A DNA stretch of 64,000 bases from the NCBI RefSeq assembly GCF_027579695.1, contig NC_083575.1, positions 67,705,654-67,769,653 on the forward strand, in the 5' to 3' direction. Below the pieces are notes generated by a model. That model had not been told where the DNA came from and ran no database searches. It saw only the letters and a list, made by a program, of their open reading frames with translations. The stretch comes from Neoarius graeffei (taxonomy: Eukaryota; Chordata; Actinopteri; Siluriformes; Ariidae). Numbering within the stretch: position 1 is the stretch's first letter; each line of letters opens with the position of its first letter. The position numbers and the translations under genes are program-made. Below, one piece after another: positions 56,431-64,000 of this stretch.

Positions 56431-56509
<79 letters not shown>
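56431..56509. repeat. A-run followed by (AT)n
   Basis: Thirty A then about 24 AT units; the Tc1 element at 56514 inserted next to it. Confidence 0.95.
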
Positions 56510-58257
<1,748 letters not shown>

Positions 58258-58653
58258 ATTTACCAGCTAGGAGGTCTGTATGGTGAAATACTGTGACCGA
58301 GGTCTTGAAAGTACTGACCGAGGCCCTCTTGGCCGAGGTCAGTATTCAAGGCTGAGGTCACGGTATTTCACCATACGGACCAACCTTAAGCTGTTAAATA
58401 ATATATTTATTTTTTTCTTTACCAAATTCTAACAGAAAACGAGAGCGCCCGAAAGGGAAAACCGAGCCAAGGTGAGCTGCCATTTTGAATCCTCATTCAC
58501 GGCTGTCATGCAAATGGCTTCCTCCTCGGTATACAAGTGCACTTCCATGGCAGGAAAAAAACTACATTTTGCCGCCTATGTAGTCCCCTATTTATACAAA
58601 ATTGAATCATTCAGGATTCAGCCATGTTTTTGCTTGGCGTTAGCAACAGTTAG

Positions 58654-60380
58654 TGAAGCCAAGTCAAGTTTATTTGTAGCGCTTTTAACAATAAACATTG
58701 TCGCAAAGCAGCTTTACAGAATTTGAATGACTTAAAACATGAGCTAATTTTATCCCTAATCTATCCCCAATGAGCACGCCTGTGGCGACGGTGGCAAGGA
58801 AAAACTCCCTCAGACAACATGAGAAAGAAACCTCAAGAGGAACCAGACTCAAAAGGGAACCCATCCCCATCCGGGCAACAACAGACAACATTAACAGTCC
58901 TAACATAAAGTCAGCTTCGTTGATGCTATAAACCCCCCACTGACGGAAACCTGAGCGCAAAACTGTTCACAACAACTGCAGTCCTAAAGTCAGCAAGTCA
59001 ACTGCTGTCCCCAGCCACAAAAGCACCACTGCAAGAGTCCAAAGCGTCCTCCAGGTGTGACCCCCAACTGTCCACATGGGGCCGCCCTCCACAGGAGCGA
59101 TGCGATGAGACTCCAACCAGACACAGGGCACCAGGATGGATCAGACAGGTCCGAGGAGCAGAAGAGGTCAGCATCTCGATCCCAGGACCGACATGTAACT
59201 CAGAGGGACAGATTGGGGGGAGAAGAGAGAGAAAACACAGGTTGTCAGGTATGCCCAATGTCACCTGAATAAGTAGGAAAAGTATGCATATTGCACTGAG
59301 TACAAGCAGGGACTCCGGCAACTAACTATGATAGCATAACTAAAAGGGGAGAGCCAGAAGGTAACAGGCATGAGGGCGCCCCGGGACATAAAGCAGCAGC
59401 CACTACACCGTCAACAAACTCGAGTGAGCAAGCGAGTGGGGGACTGACAGCATCCATACATCCCAGTTTACCAAAACACTCTATGTCTGAGGACCCTCCA
59501 GATCTACACCTTTACCTCATAAACACCATTAACACAAGGCTTGACTAAACAGATATGTTTTCAGCCTAAACTTAAATGCTGAGACTATGTCTGATTCCCG
59601 AACACTACTTTGGAAGGCTGTTCCATAACTGTGGGGCTTTGTAAGAAAAGGCTCTGCCCCCTGATGTAGCCTTCACTATACGAGGTACCAGCAGATAGCC
59701 TGCACCTTTTGGTCTAAGTAGGTATGGCGGGTCATAGAGGACCAGAAGTTCACTCAGGTACTGTGGTGTGAGACCACTCAGTGCTTTAAAGGTCAATAGT
59801 AGTATTTTATAATCAATACGAAATTTGATTGGGAGCCAATGCAGTGTGGATAAGACAGGGGTGATGGGGTCATATTTTCTAGTTCTAGTAAGGACTCTTG
59901 CTGCTGCATTTTGAACTAACTGGAGCTTGTTTATGCACTTATTGGAACATCCAGACAGTAAGGCATTACAGTAATCCAACCTGGAGGTAATGAAAGCATG
60001 AACTAGTTTTTCCGTGTCATGTAGTAACATTAAATTTCTTATCTTAGCAGTATTTCTGAGATGAAAGAAAGCTATCCGGGTAATGTTATCAATGTGAGTT
60101 TCGAATGAAAGACTGGGGTCAATAATCACTCCAAGGTCTTTTAGTGCTGCACGTGAAGAAACAGAAAGGCCATCCAGAGTTACTGTGTAATCAGAAAACT
60201 TACTTCTAGCTGCATGTGGTCCTAGTGCAAGTACTTCAGTCTTGTCAGAGTTAAGCAGAAGGAAATTAATAAGCATCCAGTGTCTAATGTCCTTCACACA
60301 TTCCTCAATTCTATTAAGCTGGTGTCCCTCATCAGGTTTTGCAGAAACATACAACTGTGTGTCATCAGCATAACAGTGGA
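58654..60380 (-). mobile_element. L2/CR1-like LINE, 5'-truncated
   Basis: Target duplication AACAGTTAG at 58645-58653 and 60381-60389. The 3' tail AAGTCAAGTTTATTTGTAGC complement is at the left. It holds the end of the reverse transcriptase and about 950 bp of 3' untranslated sequence. The same 3' end is found at 32500, 33215 and 39268. Confidence 0.92.
59605..60378 (-). pseudogene. LINE reverse transcriptase C-terminal fragment
   Basis: Open frame reading FHCYADDTQLYVSAKP (YADD catalytic motif near 60370) at the truncated 5' edge, then VLALGPHAARSKFSDY, LDYCNALLSGCSNKCINKLQ, VLSTLHWLPIKFRIDYKILL and PQLWNSLPK. The end after NSLPK is in another frame or diverged. This order is typical of L2/CR1-group non-LTR elements. 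The N-terminal endonuclease is absent. Confidence 0.9.
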
Positions 60381-60723
60381 AACAGTTAGAGGTTTTTAGC
60401 TTTCTCCTGCAATGTTTTCTTTTATTTCTTCTTCCTCAGGGTAGTAAAACTTGCTTTCGCTGTGAAGACTGTCGTTATCGCTATCCATGATGTAAAATTA
60501 ATGCTATTCTCCTGAGAAATGTGAAAATAAATGTTGACAAAATTTGCTGCTATGTTTGTTGTTGTTGTGAACGAGCGAGTCGCCAGAGGTCCGTATCCGG
60601 GGTCTGTAACCGGGGTCCGTATCGTAGGATACGGACCCGCTTGCCAGCCAATCAGAGCGCAGGATTTGATGGAAACCGGACCATGAAAAAAATTAAAAAA
60701 AGATATGTTCTTATCATCAAATA

Positions 60724-62331
60724 CAGTGGTGCTTGAAAGTTTGTGAACCCTTTAGAATTTTCTATATTTCTGCATAAATATGACCTCAAACATCATCAGA
60801 TTTTCACACAAGTCCTAAAAGTAGATAAAGAGAACCCAGTTAAACAAATGAGACAAAAATATCATACTTGGTCATTTATTTATTGAGGAAAGTGATCCAA
60901 TATTACATATCTGTGAGTGGCAAAAGTATGTGAACCTCTAGGATTAGCAGTTAATTTGAAGGTGAAATTAGAGTCAGGTGTTTTCAATCAATGGGATGAC
61001 AATCAGGTGTGAGTGGGCACCCTGTTTTACTTAAAGAACAGGGATCTATCAAAGTTTGATCTTCACAACACGTTTGTGGAAGTGTATCATGGCATGAACA
61101 AAGGAGATTTCTGAGGACCTCAGAAAAATAGTTGTTGATGCTCATCAGGTTGGAAAAGGTTACAAAACCATCTCTAAAGAGTTTGGACTCCACCAATCCA
61201 CAGTCAGACACATTGTGTACAAATGGAGGAAATTCAAGACCATTGTTATTCTCCCCAGGAGCGGTCGACCAACAAAGATCACTCCAAGAGCAAGGCGTGT
61301 AATAGTCGGTGAGGTCACAAAGGACCCCAGGGTAATTTCTAAGCAACTGAAGGCCTCTCTCACATTGGTTAATGTTAATGTTCATGAGTCCACCATCAGG
61401 AGAACACTGAACAACAATGGTGTGCATGGCAGGGTTGCAAGAAGAAAGCCACTGCTCTCCAAAAAGAACATTGCTGCTCATCTGCCATTTGCTAAAGATC
61501 ACGTGGACAAGCCAGAAGGCTATTGGAAAAATGTTTTGTGGATGGATGAGACCAAAATAGAACTTTTTGGTTTAAATGAGAAGCGTTATGTTTGGAGAAA
61601 GGAAAACACTGCATTCCAGCACAAGAACCTTATCCCATCTGTGAAACATGGTGGTGGTAGTATTATGGTTTGGGCCTGTTTTGCTGCATCTGGGCCAGGA
61701 CGGCTTGCCATCATTGATGGAACAATGAATTCTGAATTATACCAGCGAATTCTAAAGGAAAATGTCAGGACATCTGTCCATGAACTGAATCTCAAGAGAA
61801 GGTGGGTCATGTAGCAAGACAACAACCCTAAGCGCATAAGTCATTCTACCAAAGAATGGTTAAAGAAGAATAAAGTTAATGTTCTGGAATGGCCAAGTCA
61901 ACGTCCTAACCTTAATCCAATGGAAATGTTGTGGAAGGACCTGAAGCGAGCAGTTCATGTGAGTAAACCCACCACCATCCCGGAGTTGAAGCTGTTCTGT
62001 ACGGAGGAATGGGCTAAAATTTCTCCAAGCCGGTGTGCAGGACTGATCAACAGTTACCGGAAACGTTTAGTTGCAGTTATTGCTGCACAAGGGGGTCACA
62101 CCAGATACTGAAAGCAAAGGTTCACATACTTTTGCCACTCACAGATATGTAATATCGGATCATTTTCCTCAATAAATAAATGACCAAGTATAATATTTTT
62201 GTCTCATTTGCTTAACTGGGTTCTATTTATCTACTTTTAAGACTTGTGTGAAAATCTGATGATGTTTTAGGTCATATTTTTGCAGAAATATAGAAAATTC
62301 TAAAGGGTTCACAAACTTTCAAGCACCACTG
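60724..62331 (+). mobile_element. Tc1-like transposon, family T5, copy 2 (1608 bp)
   Basis: TA-flanked (60722-60723, 62332-62333) with inverted ends CAGTGGTGCTTGAAAGTTTG. Partner of 41291-42892. Confidence 0.95.
61089..62111 (+). pseudogene. T5 transposase, stops and changed catalytic motif
   Basis: Starts MA then a stop where copy 1 has Arg (TGA for CGA). It then reads TKEISEDLRKIVVDAHQVGK and continues in one frame to 61814, where TAG replaces Gln of QQDN. The first acid motif reads VLWMDETKIELF (T changed to M, Asp kept). The end (NPKRISHS, RPNLNPMEMLWKDLKR) is mutated around the second and third acids. C-terminus AVIAAQGGHTRY at 62111. Confidence 0.92.
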
Positions 62332-62333
62332 TA

Positions 62334-64000
62334 CTTTCATTCCATATTTTGTGGCTTTTTTTGGTATTTTTGGGGGGTTTTGTTTTTGAGTAGAGTTTTT
62401 ATTTCATCCTCGGTTGGTTCAGCAACACGCTATGCCATTTTCTTCTTCTTCTTTAGGTTTTTTTTGGTAGTTGCCAAACCAACTTAAAGGTGCATTACCG
62501 CCACTGACTGGGCTGGAGTGTGGAACAGGCAATATTGGGGAGAAAAAAACCCTATATTCTTTCAGCTATTCGTGTTTCTTTTAAATACTTGATAACAAAG
62601 TGATGTATCTGATGATGCGCTCTGCCATTTTGTTTTTCTCTACTCATGGTATATGAGCTGATAGTCTAGTAGTAGAGTAGCCAATCAGAGTGTGCGATTG
62701 CCCATATCCAGTGAATGTGGATAGAATAATTATATTTATCCCAAATCTCCCAGGACAGGAATCTTTTCACTTCGAGTTACATTGATTTATTTGGCAGATA
62801 CTTTTTCCCTCAAAAATAAAGCAGATATAATGGAAGCATCTCTCACTTGGGTCAGTGGTCATGCCTTTGCCCTACTGGCCACCTGAGGAAGCTGATGGCG
62901 TATGGTGGGAGTTACAGCTGAGCTACTCTCCATATGCACTCTCACCCCCTTTAGGCCTCTTTTTGGTGTCACTGTTACTCTCCGGTCACATAACAGGTCA
63001 GCTGTTTAGTAATTATTAGGACGGTGGTTGATGTTAAAGCCATAAGTTTATGATGAACTGCTTTGTTCATTTTTTTTTTCATGTTTGCATGGGAACGAGA
63101 AACTGCATCTATATAACTGCTTTTCACAAGCTGATATTTTTTGGCTTATTATCTTCAAGTACAAGAAAAGAGAGCGGCTGATAACAGGAACTTGTTTCAT
63201 GGACGCTCCACAACATTAAATATAATTATAAATGCTTCTCGCGTCAATAATTTATTAAAAAAAATTAATTGTTGGTAAATTTCTGTGGTATAAGAGAAAT
63301 AAAAAAAATGCTGTTGTTGGAAAATAACTTCAAGGTGGTAAAGGTCTCCACTTTGCATTGCGGTGCATTACGCCACACCCTTGTTGATTATTTTCCTTTA
63401 ACAACATGCCTCATTATGTTTTATTCCTTACATATGATAGAACTCAGGACTGTACATGTACATATTTTCAAGGAGAAAGAAATCTCAACACAGAAATACA
63501 AAGAATTAGTTCAAATAACATTGGAACAGTCCGTACAGTTGAACTGAATAAAAGCACACTGAGAACAACTTGCAGCACAGGTGTCACTTCCTGTTCTGCC
63601 CAATTACCTCTTATTTACTCTGGCCATGGTGGAGAGAAAGATTAAAATTCTCATTCTCTTTAGTGGTGCTACCGATGATGCTTGATGACATGACAGACAG
63701 AAAGCCTAATTAGTGTAGGAGCACTGATTTAACCATGTCTAATTAAAATTGTGCAGGCTGAAAAGAAGCTTTGCTTTTATAATGCCTGGATGTGACGTCA
63801 TGCAGTGAGATTACGTGGTGACTTCAGAAATATGTTATGGTAGGTGTGAGTGTTTATAGTTTGTGAATAGTATCACCTGCACTTGCACTAATGCTAGTTT
63901 GATTGTGAAGACTGAATCACCTGTGGAATGAAAAGCAGATATTACTTTATCTAATGGTGTTTTTCATTATTAATCTCACAACATACACAAACTGACAGTT
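62334..64000. other. Intergenic or intronic, no gene recognised
   Basis: Repeat fragments only: 62443-62530 (relative of 20690-20775), about 62640-62740 (inverted match to part of 56290) and 63382-63442 (relative of 50530). Small open frames at 63269-63645 have no recognisable similarity. No usp54-like exon seen. Confidence 0.4.

Noticed and set aside
59057-59272. 71-codon frame as a gene
   Set aside because: It lies in the LINE 3' untranslated part, opposite to the element's own coding strand.

Overview
The window is nuclear DNA from a teleost fish. It holds two spliced muscle genes whose proteins align with vertebrate SYNPO2L and MYOZ1, set in AT-rich DNA crowded with Tc1-like transposons, several SINE families, Rex3 and L2/CR1-like LINEs, and long microsatellites. 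The SINE and Tc1 mix, including a SINE with an (AATG)n tail, reminds me of otophysan and especially siluriform (catfish-like) genomes, but that is recollection and not a proof. I recognised no LTR element and no virus-like element.

1-8884: synpo2l on the + strand, four coding exons (250-351, 3077-3228, 4526-5232, 6282-8884). All junctions are GT/AG and phase-consistent, giving 1187 residues. Intron 1 holds a CA microsatellite and a SINE, intron 2 two Tc1-type MITEs, intron 3 a TA microsatellite. 8885-13150 is 3' flank, partly 3' UTR, with a full-length Tc1 element.

14440-23128: myoz1 on the + strand, a likely non-coding first exon (ending 14800) behind a MEF2-type site, then five coding exons (16899-16986, 18525-18712, 18822-19089, 19374-19557, 22894-23128), 320 residues. 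A 15-bp in-frame minisatellite lies in coding exon 3. SYNPO2L and MYOZ1 are also same-strand neighbours in human (10q22), so this is conserved microsynteny of two Z-disc genes. The myoz1 C-terminus carries a PDZ-ligand motif (ETDEL), and synpo2l starts with a PDZ domain.

23130-64000: no complete protein-coding host gene seen. Human synteny would place usp54 next on the same strand. A CpG-rich stretch at 30480-31026, with a TCTCGCGAGA motif, an X-box-like motif and a strong splice donor, is a candidate promoter and untranslated exon for such a gene. The rest is a stack of nested transposons. The most unusual pieces are an 818-bp inverted copy of DNA from 40.4-41.2 kb pasted into a SINE at 37.2 kb; a 1447-bp terminal-inverted-repeat element with a 6-bp target duplication carrying a 19-bp minisatellite in a 327-bp higher-order repeat; a 719-bp TTAA-flanked foldback; two head-to-head LINE 3' ends; and several tandem segment duplications.

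The two host genes plausibly act together at the sarcomeric Z-disc: synaptopodin-2-like binds actin and alpha-actinin, and myozenin-1 (calsarcin-2/FATZ-1) links alpha-actinin, filamin and calcineurin. The repeats show no function beyond their own mobility, apart from possible regulatory spill-over.
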